From positions 5,952,001-6,016,000 of the forward strand of contig NZ_JADWYI010000001.1 in the NCBI RefSeq assembly GCF_016904885.1: a stretch of DNA of 64,000 bases, given 5' to 3'. Each line of letters begins with the position of its first letter. Within the stretch, counting starts at the first letter, position 1. The position numbers were made by a program, and so were the translations under genes. The DNA is from Archangium primigenium (lineage in GTDB: Bacteria; Myxococcota; Myxococcia; Myxococcales; Myxococcaceae). This document shows, in pieces, positions 34,524 through 44,611 of this stretch. The notes beneath the pieces were generated by a model. It worked only from the letters and a program-made list of their open reading frames with translations. It was not told the DNA's origin and did not search any database.

Positions 34524-35660
34524 TCACGCCACCTCGGAAAGCGGACCCGGCGAGCCACTGTCCTCCCGACGCGTGAGTCGGCGCATGGACGTCTTGCCCA
34601 CCACGATGTCCACCATCTTCCGCGCCCGCGTCCACACGCTCTCCTGGATGTAGGGCAGACCGTGGCGCTCGCACAGCGCCCGCACCTGGGGCTGCACCCG
34701 CTGGTACTGGCGCATGGACAGGTCCGGGAAGAGGTGGTGCTCGATCTGGTAGTTGAGCCACAGGTGCAGGTAGTCGTTGACGTCCCCGCCCGTGCGGTAG
34801 TTCGCCGTGCCGAGCACCTGCTGCAGGTAGCGCGCGCCCCGGTTCTCCGGCTTGGAGTCGAAGCGGTACAGGTCCTCGCCGGTGTGGTTGGGGCCCACCA
34901 CGAGGAAGGTGTGCAGGTTGGTGAGCACCTCGGCGCCGAGTGAGTTGCACGCGGCGCTGAACGCGGCCCACGGCCCGAGCGGCAGGAAGAGCGCGGGCAG
35001 GCCCACGAAGTGCCACAGCGCATAGGGCGCGTAGCCCGAGCGCAGCACCTCGGCCCACTCCTCGCGCGTGAGCGGCCCGTCCGGCCGGCGCTTGCGCCGC
35101 AGCGAGGCGAGCGTCTCCGGGGCGTAGTAGCTGGCGCGCCAGGTGATGGCGAGCAGGGCCAGCTGCGTGTAGCGCAGCGCGAGCGGGAGATCCTCCCGGC
35201 GCAGCGAGCCCTCGGCGTTGCGCTCGAGCAGGTCCGGATCCGCGTCCTCGCCCGTGTGCGAGTGGTGCAGCACGTTGTGCTCGAACATCCACGCCTCGGG
35301 CAGCATCCAGTCGAACCAGTCGACGAAGCGGCGCGCGCCCTTGGCGAAGCCCTTGCTCGTGCGCTCGGCGGGAGCGCCCGGCACGCGGTCATAGCCGCGG
35401 TGCCCCACGTGGTGCATGAGCAGCCAGCGCGTGGAGCGGCCGAGGCTCAGCGCCGCCATGCTCAGCGGGTTGGGCCCGAGCCAGCAGGTGGCCGCGCCCA
35501 GCGCCGTGGCGGCGCGGCCCCAGCGCTCGATCTTCCGCAGGTGGGCGAGATCCTCCTCGCCCACCGTGGCGTCGATCTCCGCGCGCAGCGCGCGCACGTC
35601 CCGAAGAAACGCCTCCAGGTCCACGGTGGAAGGATCGAAGGCGGGAGCGTCAACGGACAT
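34524..35660 (-). CDS. Membrane fatty acid desaturase
   Basis: A 378-residue di-iron desaturase. The three histidine boxes are HHVGH (residues 83-87), HNVLHH (128-133) and QIEHH (H308-H309), the last of the Q-x-x-HH form typical of front-end acyl-lipid and similar desaturases. Hydrophobic segments flank the boxes. It is followed closely by the RAM-domain gene and preceded by a YoaK-family membrane protein gene 34 bp upstream, all on one strand. The substrate position cannot be read from sequence alone. Myxobacteria use such enzymes for unsaturated membrane lipids. Confidence 0.9.
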   Translation of the reverse strand: MSVDAPAFDPSTVDLEAFLRDVRALRAEIDATVGEEDLAHLRKIERWGRAATALGAATCWLGPNPLSMAALSLGRSTRWLLMHHVGHRGYDRVPGAPAERTSKGFAKGARRFVDWFDWMLPEAWMFEHNVLHHSHTGEDADPDLLERNAEGSLRREDLPLALRYTQLALLAITWRASYYAPETLASLRRKRRPDGPLTREEWAEVLRSGYAPYALWHFVGLPALFLPLGPWAAFSAACNSLGAEVLTNLHTFLVVGPNHTGEDLYRFDSKPENRGARYLQQVLGTANYRTGGDVNDYLHLWLNYQIEHHLFPDLSMRQYQRVQPQVRALCERHGLPYIQESVWTRARKMVDIVVGKTSMRRLTRREDSGSPGPLSEVA

Positions 35661-35694
35661 GCGCGGGACCTCGGGGCACCCGCGCCGTGTGCGC

Positions 35695-36459
35695 TCAGGT
35701 GCTGGGAACGGGGGTGTGGCTCGCCATGGTACTCATATCGAGCGCGATCACCATCAGCAGGCCCAGGCACGGCAAGAGCAGGACGATGGTGCCGAAGCTC
35801 AGGAACAGGAACGAGCCCAGGACGCTGCCGAGCACGAAGGACAGCGCCAGCCCCATCTGCAGGCGCGCCCGCTCGAACTGCTGAGCGCGGGGCAGGCCCA
35901 CCAGGCGGTCCCACAAGCCCCGGGCGCCCCCGTCCCGGAAGCCATCGCGCAGCCACACCAGCACGCGCACCGCCTGGATGCCCAGGTCCGTGAGCACGCC
36001 CGTCAGGTGCGTGGGGCGCACCACCGCGCCGGACACCCGCGTGGTGAGCGCGTTCTGCAGGCCCATGGAGAAGGCCAGGCAGCGCAGCAGGAAGTTCTCG
36101 TGCATCTCGGGGTTGGTGTGGCCCCAGAAGGCCACCGCGCCGAGCGTGGCGATCTCCAGCGCGAGCGCGGGGATGTACTGGCCCCGCCGGCGCTTGCGCG
36201 ACGTCTCGAGCAGCGCCTCGGAGGCACACGCGCCGAGGATGAACGCGATGACGAGGTAGCCCGCCTCCAGCGCGTTGTCCAAGCGGCCACTGGCGAACGA
36301 TTCACCGAACCAGGAGACGTTGCCCGTCATGTGGCTGATGCGCACGCCGAACGCGAAGAAGGCGATCGCGTTCACGCCTCCCGCGATGCCCGCGAGCAGC
36401 AGGGCCAGCGTGAAATAGGAGAAACGATTCCGGGCCGTGGTCTCTTCACTGAAGCTCAT
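35695..36459 (-). CDS. YoaK/DUF1275 family membrane protein
   Basis: A 254-residue integral membrane protein of the YoaK (DUF1275) family. The opening LLLAGIAGGVNAIAFFAFG, then VRISHMTGNVSWFG, and FSMGLQNALTTRVSGAVVRP with THLTGVLTDLG are the family blocks. About six membrane spans are visible. The family is linked in some bacteria to putative transport, but the substrate is not established. ATG 36459 is preferred to an upstream in-frame extension without conserved sequence. Confidence 0.9.
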   Translation of the reverse strand: MSFSEETTARNRFSYFTLALLLAGIAGGVNAIAFFAFGVRISHMTGNVSWFGESFASGRLDNALEAGYLVIAFILGACASEALLETSRKRRRGQYIPALALEIATLGAVAFWGHTNPEMHENFLLRCLAFSMGLQNALTTRVSGAVVRPTHLTGVLTDLGIQAVRVLVWLRDGFRDGGARGLWDRLVGLPRAQQFERARLQMGLALSFVLGSVLGSFLFLSFGTIVLLLPCLGLLMVIALDMSTMASHTPVPST

Positions 36460-36603
36460 GTGGGGGCGGATGATCTGGAGTGGAGGGAGTGGGTTCGCGC
36501 ACCGCGAAACAGCGCGCGAAGGCAACATGTTCCCAGAAATCCCAGGCGCAAGCCAACCCCGAGGACCCCTGCCCCACGGGGTCCCCGGCATCGAACAGAA
36601 GCC

Positions 36604-39600
36604 CTAGCCCACGGGCCGCTGCAGCGCCTGTAGCAATTCCAGCGCCTCGGTCACCGCCTGCCACACCTGCATCGCCTTGAGGTTCTCCTCACCGCCCTGG
36701 AGGGTGCGCTTGGCCACACGCTCCAGCGGGGCCAGGGCGTTCTCCACCAGGGACAGCTGCCGACCCAGCTCGGCGGGCGCGGGTCCGGAGATGGCTGCAC
36801 GCTGCAACGACTGCGCGGGAGGCCGCTCGGACATGACCTTCACCGCCTGGGACATCTGCTCCATGTACTTGCCCAGGTCCGCGGGCGGGGGCGCGGCCAT
36901 GGGCGCCACGGCGACGGGCCGCTCGGCCAGGGCCTTCATCGCCTGGGTGAGCTGCTCCATCACCGGGCCCAGGTCCACGGCCGTCGGAGCGGGCGTCACG
37001 GAGCGCTCGGCGAGGGCCCGGAGCACCTTGGCCAGGTGCTGCAGGTAGGGCGAGAGGTCCGGCGCGGCGGGCACCTGGACCACGGGCGCGGGCGCCTCGC
37101 GGCGGGCCACTTCCAAGAGCGCCTCGCGCAGGGACTCCAGCCGCGGCGTCACCTCCGCCAGCGGGCCGGGCCCCGTGGGCGCGCGCGCCGTCTCGGCCGC
37201 GCGCACCACCGCGTCGCGCACCGCGCCGAGCTGCTCCTCGATGGCGCCGAGCTGTCCGGTGACGCGCGCCACCGGATCGTCCTCCTTGCCGCCCATGCGC
37301 TTGACGCGCGCGAAGCCCTGCTTGATCTCCTCCCAGCGCGCCGCCTGGGTGGGCGAGAGTCGGCCGCGCATCTCCTGCAGCTTGAGCAGGTTCTGCTCGG
37401 CCGCGGTGGTGAGCGTCTGCGACTCGCCTTGGTAGTGATCGTCGAGCAGCCGCTCCAGCTCGTCGTTCGTCATGGCGGCGACGACCTTCTCGGTCACCTT
37501 GCCCATGTTGCGGTAGCTGCCCTGCAGCTTGAAGGGCGGCTCGGTGCGGAAGCGCTCGTCCTGGGCCGCCGAGGCGATGTACTGCAGGTTCACCTTGAGC
37601 AGCACGTCCTGGACGCGGAAGAGCCGCTGGAACACGGCGACGATCTCCTGCAGCTCGGCGGCGGCGTAGCCGTAGGACAGCTCGCCCGAGGGGATCTCCT
37701 CGCCCTGGGCCATGCGGATGAGCTTGTGGATGTCCGCCGGCTCGCGCGTGGCGAGCGGCGCCAGCACGGAGTTGGAGGTGAGCGCGTTCTCGATGTAGCT
37801 CAGCGCGAAGAGGTGCTCCTTGCCGTCGAGGATGTCACCCAGGTTGTAGGTGTCCGCGCGGTTGGCGAGCATGTCCGGAATCCGGAAGCGCTCGCCCGTC
37901 TCCGTATAGGGGTTGCCCGCCATCACCACGCAGAACTTCTTGCCGCGCAGGTCGTACGTGCGCGTCTTGCCGTTCCACACGCCCTCGACGCGGCGCTGGC
38001 CGTCGCACAGGGAGATGAACTTCTGGAGCAGCTCCGGATCCGTGTGCTGGATGTCGTCGAGGTAGAGCATCACGTTGTTGCCCATCTCGAAGGACAGGTT
38101 GATGCGCTCCACCTCCTGGCGGGCCGTGGCGTTGGGGGCCTCGGCGGGATCCAGGGACGTGACGGAGTGGCCGAGCGCCGGGCCGTTCACCTTGACGAAG
38201 GTGAGCCCCAGGCGGCTGGCCACGTACTCCATGAGGGTCGTCTTGCCGTAGCCCGGCGGCGACATGAGCAGGAGCATGCCCATGCGATCCGTGCGCTTGT
38301 TCTCCCCCGCCGAGCCGAGCTGCTTGGCGAGGTTGGCGCCGATGAGGGGCAGGTACACCTCGTCGATGAGCCGGTTGCGCACGAAGGACGTGAGCACCTT
38401 GGGGGTGAACTCCTCCAGGCGCAGGCGGCGGCGCTCCTTCTCGAGCAGGTCGCGCAAGAGCCCCCGGTAGGCGTGGTAGGCGGGCACGCGCACCTGACGG
38501 AAGTCGCTCAGGCGGGTGAGGAACTCGTCCAGGCGCAAGGGCAGCACCCGGTCGTGGATGCGCGGGTGCTGGCCCAGCATGCCCGGCACCTCGGCGGACG
38601 TGAGCGCGCCGGCCACCTCGCGGTCCAGCTTGCGCTCGGTGAGCAGCACCACCGCGGCCTCCACCGCCACGTGGGCCGCCGCGCCCGGACCGCCCTCGCG
38701 CCGCGCGAGGAACGCGTCCACCCAGGCGCGCACCACCCGCAGCCGCTCGGGCAGGTTCTTCTCCAGGCCGCGCAGGTCGTCCTCGAAGGCCGAGCGCGTG
38801 TTGGTGCGATCCAACTGGGCGATGAGCGCGTCCTTGAGCGCCACCGCCTCACCGCTGGTGGTGAAGCGCGGACGCTCCACGCCCAGCTCCTCCACGAGGT
38901 AGCGCCCGGCGAGTCGCGCCTCCGCGGGGCCCACCCGCACGCCCACGCCCTCCAGGTACGCGCCGATGCGCGTGCCGGCCTCCTCGCCGAGCACCGTCAG
39001 CTCCGCCGTCTCCCCGAACGCGCCGCGCAGGCGGTGCAGGCTCCGGGCACGGCGGTGCAGGAGCACCTTCTCCTCGGCCTCACCGCCCAGCGCCCAGTAC
39101 AGGGCCGCCCAGGCGCGCGGCGTGGGCGCGAAGCGCAGGAGTCCCGCGCCGGTGTGCATGGCGAGCAGTCGCCCGAGAATGGCCACCGCGTCCGCGTCGT
39201 GGATGCCGCGCTCGTAGCCCTCGTCGTAGCGGTCCGCCGCGTGGGCGCGCACCTTCTCGAGCAGGCCATTGGGCTCGTGCTCCGCCTGGCGCAGCGCCGC
39301 GAGCGTCACCCCGCCCTTGCCCTCCTCCGCGTCCAGGAGCACCTGCGCGGCGAGGTACTCGGCGCGGTACACCTCGGGCGTCTCGGAGACGAGGTGCTGA
39401 TCCCAGAGCGGGCGGAACTGCTCCAGCGCGGGGTCCTCCAGCTTCTGGGCGTAGTCGGTGCCCGTGAGCTGCAGGTAGAGCGCGCCCTCGCGCGGCACCA
39501 GCGTCAGGTCCAACGACTGGGTGTTGACGTTGAAGCGGTGCTTGCCGAACTTGATGACGGGAGCGCCCGAGCCCTCCTCGTACAGATCATTGCGGTCGCG

Positions 39601-42144
39601 CAGCGCGCGCAGGGCGTCCTGGCGCGCCGTCTTCACGCGGCTGAGCACCTCGTCCGCGCGCACGCTGTCCTGCACGTCCAGGAGCTGCTGGGCGAGCTGC
39701 CGCAGCTTGAGCACCATGGAGTCCGAGGCGAAGTACGAGTGGAGCTCGTCCTCGGCCTTGAAGGACTTGGCGCGGCGGTTGACGCCGGTGAGGATGCGCT
39801 CGGCGGCGCCGAAGAGGTTCTGCGCGCGGCGCTGCCGCTCGTCCACGAGCGCCTGCTTCTTCTGGCCGAACGCCTCCAGCAGCTCCTCGCGCTTCTGGGT
39901 GAGCTGGCCGAGGAACTCGTCGAACTCGCCGAAGCGGCCCTCCATCTCCTCGAGCTGCACGGTGAGGCGCGAGAGCCCCTCGTCGCACTTCTCCGGGGAG
40001 TCCGCCACGCTCAGCGCGCTCTCCACCGCCTGGCCGAGCAGCTTGAACTGGGCGCCGAACTCGGCGCGCTTCTCGCGGCCCACCAGCTCCTTGCGCCGCG
40101 CGATGAGGCCCGCGCGCACCCGGTTGAGGCGGCTGAACAGCTCGGAGATGCCCTCGAGGATGCGCGCGCGCGCCAGCGGGTCGCCCACCTGCAGGCCGCC
40201 CACCGTCTCGCTGAGCACCTCCAGGCCCTTGCCCACCTGCTCCACGTCCTCGGCGAGCGGCGCGAGCTCCATCGTCGTCTGGATGGGCTCGAGCTTCTGC
40301 AACAGCTCCTCGAGCCGGGTGGCCAGGGGCTTGAGCGCCTCGTCGCGCTGGAGGAAGCCCACGGCGTCGGCGCTCACCCGGTCCGTCTCGTCGACGACCT
40401 GTTGCTCCATCTGCCCCAGGCGCGCCGTGTCGATGTAGCGCACCTCCTTGAGGGTGATGAGCTGGCCGCGCTGCTTGCGCAGGTCGGACAGGGCATGCAT
40501 GAAGCCCTCGGCGCTCTGCAGCTCCTCGGGCCGCACGCGCAGGAGCACCTGCTCCTGGGCGGTCACCGCGTTGGCGAGGGAGTCCTGGGCGCGCTTGCGC
40601 AGGGCGAGCACCTTCTCGAACTCGTCGATGATGAGTTCGGAGGTGCGCCGCAGCTGCTCGATGCCCGCGGACAGCCGCGTCTCCTCGTGCCCGAGCCAGT
40701 AGAAGGCGTCGAGCATGCGCGTGCCGGAGCCGGCCAGGTCCTCGTAGGTGCGGCGCGAGGGCTTGTCCGTGCGCGCCAGGCGCACGAGCGTCAGCGCGTC
40801 CGAGATGCCGCGCACGAGCTCCGCGTTGCCCACCTTGCCCAGGTAGCCCGGCGCGGGCGGCATCTTCGCGGCGTGCTCCGCCGAGACGAAGGGCGTCTGC
40901 CACACCTGCATGGGGTGGATGCGCGTGGGCTCGTTGGACGTGGAGCGGAAGATGACCAGGCGCCCGTCCCCGAAGAGGCTGAAGCCGTGGCCCTGCAAGG
41001 GGTTCTGCACCTCCTTGCGCACCAAATTGTACGGGAAGAGGACGTAGCAGCCCTCGTCCGCGCGGAAGAAGACGTAGAGCACGTCCTCGCCGTTGGGCGA
41101 GCGGATGACGCGCTTGAAGCGCAGGCCCGGGCCAATACCGTCGAAGAGCTTGAAGTCGCCCGTCTGCAGGTAGTAGCCGCCGGGGAAGACGATGCCCTGA
41201 TCCTCGGGCAGGCGCACGCACGCGTTGCCGATGGCATCGATGCGCGCCACGTGCTGCGTGCGGGTGTTGAAGACGAGGTAGCGGTGCTTCTGCTCGCGGA
41301 AGGGCAGCACGCGCAGCAGGATGAGGCCGCCGATCTTCGCGTAGGCGTACTCGGCGTCGTCCAGCGACTGATCCGGATCATCCACGGGCTCGCGGTAGAT
41401 GCCCTGCCCGTCCGCCGTGTTGTCCTCCACCTTCACGGTGAGGTCGCCCTTCACCGTCTCCACGAACACCTGATCCAGGATGTTCACGTGGGGGTGCTGG
41501 CCGAGCACGTAGTCCTCGCGCGTGGCCACCGTCCACTCGAAGTCGTGGGACGGGGGGAAGACGTGGTCGCGCTCGCCCTGGTTGTCCAGGTAGGTGGCGT
41601 TGCCCTCGGTGTCCAGGGCGAAGCGGAAGACCTTGATGTCGCGCTCGGACTGACCCGTCTGGAAGACGGCCAGGAGCCGCGACTCGTTGCGGCGAAGCTG
41701 CACGAGCTTCGCGTCCTTGTAGTACTTGTACAGCTCGCCGAAGTCCTTGACGAAGCGCGCGTCCGTGAGGAAGCCGCCCGCCTCGGTGGCCGGCACCTCG
41801 GAGAAGTCGAAGCCGCCCTCGGCCGTCTTCTCGAACTTGTGCAGGGAGAACACGTCCGAGACGCGCGTCTCCTTCTTGAGCCCGATGAAGACGTTGTAGC
41901 CAAAGAGCAGGTAGCGCCCCAGGCCGACGATGTCGCGCGCGACGCAGTTGTTCTCCGTGCGCACGCGCTCGTTGCCGATGACGGCCGCCTCGCTGCCGCC
42001 AAAGAGCTTCTTGCGCCGCTCGTTGAGATCCTGGGCCTGGGTGGCGAGCGCCTCGGCCTGGGTGAGCAGGCGCGCGCGGATGACCTCGTAGCTGCCGCCC
42101 TCGAGCGTGGTCTCGCCAGCGGGGGTGGGGCTTTCAGTTGCCAT
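36604..42144 (-). CDS. Giant AAA+ protein ('DNA repair ATPase' family) of the flotillin operon
   Basis: A 1846-residue protein commonly labelled DNA repair ATPase, found with flotillin genes in myxobacteria and actinobacteria. Residues 1-450 are a beta-rich region (HVFPPSHDFEWTVATREDYV, GIYREPVDDPDQSLDDAEYA). Residues 450-900 are helical and coiled-coil-like. The AAA+ core has Walker A PPGYGKTT (G1298-K1301-T), Walker B MLYLDDIQ (D1363-D1364) and sensor VVMAGNPYTETGERF. The C-terminal tail (from about 1700) holds three degenerate helical repeats of about 35 residues ending ALAERS, ALAERP and VMSERP. No nuclease or DNA-binding motif is seen. The operon suggests membrane rather than DNA function. 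Confidence 0.88.
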   Translation of the reverse strand: MATESPTPAGETTLEGGSYEVIRARLLTQAEALATQAQDLNERRKKLFGGSEAAVIGNERVRTENNCVARDIVGLGRYLLFGYNVFIGLKKETRVSDVFSLHKFEKTAEGGFDFSEVPATEAGGFLTDARFVKDFGELYKYYKDAKLVQLRRNESRLLAVFQTGQSERDIKVFRFALDTEGNATYLDNQGERDHVFPPSHDFEWTVATREDYVLGQHPHVNILDQVFVETVKGDLTVKVEDNTADGQGIYREPVDDPDQSLDDAEYAYAKIGGLILLRVLPFREQKHRYLVFNTRTQHVARIDAIGNACVRLPEDQGIVFPGGYYLQTGDFKLFDGIGPGLRFKRVIRSPNGEDVLYVFFRADEGCYVLFPYNLVRKEVQNPLQGHGFSLFGDGRLVIFRSTSNEPTRIHPMQVWQTPFVSAEHAAKMPPAPGYLGKVGNAELVRGISDALTLVRLARTDKPSRRTYEDLAGSGTRMLDAFYWLGHEETRLSAGIEQLRRTSELIIDEFEKVLALRKRAQDSLANAVTAQEQVLLRVRPEELQSAEGFMHALSDLRKQRGQLITLKEVRYIDTARLGQMEQQVVDETDRVSADAVGFLQRDEALKPLATRLEELLQKLEPIQTTMELAPLAEDVEQVGKGLEVLSETVGGLQVGDPLARARILEGISELFSRLNRVRAGLIARRKELVGREKRAEFGAQFKLLGQAVESALSVADSPEKCDEGLSRLTVQLEEMEGRFGEFDEFLGQLTQKREELLEAFGQKKQALVDERQRRAQNLFGAAERILTGVNRRAKSFKAEDELHSYFASDSMVLKLRQLAQQLLDVQDSVRADEVLSRVKTARQDALRALRDRNDLYEEGSGAPVIKFGKHRFNVNTQSLDLTLVPREGALYLQLTGTDYAQKLEDPALEQFRPLWDQHLVSETPEVYRAEYLAAQVLLDAEEGKGGVTLAALRQAEHEPNGLLEKVRAHAADRYDEGYERGIHDADAVAILGRLLAMHTGAGLLRFAPTPRAWAALYWALGGEAEEKVLLHRRARSLHRLRGAFGETAELTVLGEEAGTRIGAYLEGVGVRVGPAEARLAGRYLVEELGVERPRFTTSGEAVALKDALIAQLDRTNTRSAFEDDLRGLEKNLPERLRVVRAWVDAFLARREGGPGAAAHVAVEAAVVLLTERKLDREVAGALTSAEVPGMLGQHPRIHDRVLPLRLDEFLTRLSDFRQVRVPAYHAYRGLLRDLLEKERRRLRLEEFTPKVLTSFVRNRLIDEVYLPLIGANLAKQLGSAGENKRTDRMGMLLLMSPPGYGKTTLMEYVASRLGLTFVKVNGPALGHSVTSLDPAEAPNATARQEVERINLSFEMGNNVMLYLDDIQHTDPELLQKFISLCDGQRRVEGVWNGKTRTYDLRGKKFCVVMAGNPYTETGERFRIPDMLANRADTYNLGDILDGKEHLFALSYIENALTSNSVLAPLATREPADIHKLIRMAQGEEIPSGELSYGYAAAELQEIVAVFQRLFRVQDVLLKVNLQYIASAAQDERFRTEPPFKLQGSYRNMGKVTEKVVAAMTNDELERLLDDHYQGESQTLTTAAEQNLLKLQEMRGRLSPTQAARWEEIKQGFARVKRMGGKEDDPVARVTGQLGAIEEQLGAVRDAVVRAAETARAPTGPGPLAEVTPRLESLREALLEVARREAPAPVVQVPAAPDLSPYLQHLAKVLRALAERSVTPAPTAVDLGPVMEQLTQAMKALAERPVAVAPMAAPPPADLGKYMEQMSQAVKVMSERPPAQSLQRAAISGPAPAELGRQLSLVENALAPLERVAKRTLQGGEENLKAMQVWQAVTEALELLQALQRPVG

Positions 42145-42265
42145 CGTCGATTCACCGGAAGAAGACGGAGGAAGGGTGCTTCAAACCACGGGCGCCGCGC
42201 CCCGAGAGTGAACTCGGAAGCACGGCGCCCCTCATGCGAACGGAACCGGGGAGACCCGGCCCGCG

Positions 42266-44506
42266 TCAGCCCTGGGTCCGCTCGGGAGCGGAGGCCCGGA
42301 CGGCGGGCTCGGTCTCCACGAGCGACTTGAGCTGGTTGGCGGCGGTGGCCGCGGTGGGCGCGGGCGCCATGCGGTGCAGCAGGGCGGCCATGGCCAGGTT
42401 CTGCGCGTCGCTGGTGAGGCCCGGCTTGGAGAGGATGTCCTTCAGGTCCGCGGCCAGGTCCTTCTGGCCGTTCATGTAGCCGGCGAAGGCCTTCTGCAGC
42501 GTCTCGCTCTGGTCGATCGCGCCGTCCACGGCCTGGCCCACGGAGATGGCCTTGATGAAGCGCTCGAAGAACTGGCCGTCGCCGCCCACGATGTTGATCT
42601 TCGCGTGGCCCATGGTCTCGGCGAGCACCTTGGCCTGGTGCTCGGCGATGTCCCTGCGCACGTTGATGGCGGCGAGCTCCACGTCGCGCTCCTTCTGCAG
42701 GCGCAGGCGGAACTCCTCGTGCTCGCGCGTGGCGCCCTGGAGCGCCTTCATGGCCTCGGCCTTCTCGGACAGGCCGCGCGCCTCGGCGAGCAGCTTCTCC
42801 TCGATGGACTTGGCCTCGGCGAGCAGCTTCTCGCGGATGGCCACGGCCTCGGCCTCGCCGCGCTTCTGGATGGCCTGGGCCTCGGCCTCGCCGATGGCGG
42901 CGTGCGCGAGCCCCTTCTCCTTCTCACCCGCGGCCTCGGCGATGAGCTTCTCGCGCGCGGCGGCGGCCTCGGCCAGGCCCTTCTCCTTGAGGGCGGTGGC
43001 CTGGGCCTGGCCCTGGCGCTCGGTGACGGTGGCCTGGGCCATGCCCTGCTTCTCCATGACGGCGGCCTCGGCCTCGCGCACGCGCGCGGCGGCCAGACCC
43101 TGCTTCTCCGCGGCGAGCGCGTCGGCTTCCTTGACGCGCGCGGCGGCGAGGCCCATGGCGGCCTCCTCGGCCTGGATGCCCTCGGACAGGCGGATCTTCG
43201 CCTTGGCCGTCATGTCACTGGCCTGCAGCTCGGCCTCGGCCAGGGTGAGCTTCTCCTTGGCGGTGAACTTGGACACCTCGTTGCTCGCCTCGGCGGCCTT
43301 GATGTCCTTGACGAGCTTCTCCTGGGCCTGGGCCTCGGCGGTGATGAGCAGCGCGTCCTTCTTGCGCGTGGCGTCCGCCTTCACGCGCAGGTCCTTGATG
43401 CGCTCCTCTTCCTCGGCGACGGTCTTCTCCACGGCGATGCGCGCGCGCACCACGTCGGCGATGGCCTTCTTCTCGCCCTCGAGCTGCTTCTCCTTGCCGA
43501 TGCGCGACAGCTCCACCTCGCGCTCGCGGTTGATGGCCTCCAGGGCGCGGTCCTTCTCCACGCGCTCGGACTCCACGCCCACCACGCGCTCGCGGTTCTT
43601 CTGGGCCACCTCGACCTGACGGTGCTTGTTCTGGTCGTTGATGAGGACTTCTTCCTCGGCCTTGATGCGCGCGAGCTGCTGCTTGGCGTACTCCTCGGCC
43701 TTCACGCGCTCGGACTCGGCCGTCTCGCGCGCCTGGATGGACTCGATCTCGCGCTTCTGCTTGGCGGCGGCCTCGGCGCGCTGGCGCTCCAGGGCGAAGA
43801 TGGCCTCGTCGGCCTCGACGTTGCGCTTGGTGATGGCCATGCGCTCGTTCTGGCGGAACTCGTTGGTGTGCACGTTCTGCACCGCCGTGAGCTCGGTGAT
43901 CTTCCGGATGCCCTGGGCGTCGAGGATGTTGTGCTTGTCGAGCACGTCGATCGTCGTCTGCTCCAGGTAGTCGATGGCGCAGTCCTCGAGCATGTAGCCG
44001 CTCAGGTCCTTGCCGATCACCTGCACCACCTGATCCTTGATGGCCTCGCGGTGGGTGTAGAGCTCCTCGAAGTCGAAGCTCTTGCCCACGGTCTTGAGGG
44101 CCTCGGAGAACTTGGCCTCGAACAGGTGCTCGAGCGTCTCCTCGTCACTGGCGCGCGCGCAGCCGATGGACTGGGCCACCTTGAGCACGTCCTCGCGCGT
44201 CTTGTTCACGCGCACGAAGAACGTCACCTTGATGTCCGCGCGGATGTTGTCCTTGCAGATGAGGCCTTCCTTGCCCCGGCGGTCGATCTCCACCGTCTTG
44301 AGGGAGATGTCCATCACCTCGGCGCGGTTGATGATGGGCCAGACAATGGAGCCCGTGAAGGTGACGACGGGCTCGCCCTTGAAGGGGTTGATGATGAGCG
44401 AGCGGCCCTGGTCCACCTGCCGGTAGAACCTGGAGACGATGAACGCGGAGCAGAAGAGGAAGAAGAGTCCTCCCGCGATTCCGGAGGCGACGATTGGCAG
44501 TTCCAT
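42266..44506 (-). CDS. Flotillin-like SPFH protein (YqiK-type)
   Basis: A 746-residue flotillin. It has an N-terminal membrane segment (IVASGIAGGLFFLFCSAFIV), then the SPFH/band-7 domain at about 30-190 (GLICKDNIRADIKVTFFVRV). A very long helical coiled coil follows at about 215-640, with AREKLIAEAAGEKEKGLAHA and many Glu/Ala heptads, and then a C-terminal oligomerisation region. Such proteins form membrane microdomain scaffolds. I chose ATG 44506 over a GTG 14 codons upstream. It lies between the YqiJ-like gene and the giant AAA+ gene in the same orientation, 105-121 nt from each. Confidence 0.92.
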   Translation of the reverse strand: MELPIVASGIAGGLFFLFCSAFIVSRFYRQVDQGRSLIINPFKGEPVVTFTGSIVWPIINRAEVMDISLKTVEIDRRGKEGLICKDNIRADIKVTFFVRVNKTREDVLKVAQSIGCARASDEETLEHLFEAKFSEALKTVGKSFDFEELYTHREAIKDQVVQVIGKDLSGYMLEDCAIDYLEQTTIDVLDKHNILDAQGIRKITELTAVQNVHTNEFRQNERMAITKRNVEADEAIFALERQRAEAAAKQKREIESIQARETAESERVKAEEYAKQQLARIKAEEEVLINDQNKHRQVEVAQKNRERVVGVESERVEKDRALEAINREREVELSRIGKEKQLEGEKKAIADVVRARIAVEKTVAEEEERIKDLRVKADATRKKDALLITAEAQAQEKLVKDIKAAEASNEVSKFTAKEKLTLAEAELQASDMTAKAKIRLSEGIQAEEAAMGLAAARVKEADALAAEKQGLAAARVREAEAAVMEKQGMAQATVTERQGQAQATALKEKGLAEAAAAREKLIAEAAGEKEKGLAHAAIGEAEAQAIQKRGEAEAVAIREKLLAEAKSIEEKLLAEARGLSEKAEAMKALQGATREHEEFRLRLQKERDVELAAINVRRDIAEHQAKVLAETMGHAKINIVGGDGQFFERFIKAISVGQAVDGAIDQSETLQKAFAGYMNGQKDLAADLKDILSKPGLTSDAQNLAMAALLHRMAPAPTAATAANQLKSLVETEPAVRASAPERTQG

Positions 44507-44611
44507 GTCGGTTGCGTTTCCCGAGCGAGGTAGACCGGGGGGTTTCACATCGCGCGGCCGGGGACCCCCTGGGACACCCCCCGGTGCACGTACGGACAGA
44601 AAGCGAGGACA

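Noticed and set aside
37036-42330. A 1764-codon open frame antisense to the giant AAA+ gene
   Set aside because: It is a mirror of the high third-position GC of the real gene, is rich in Arg/Gly/Leu without any domain, and has no start signals.
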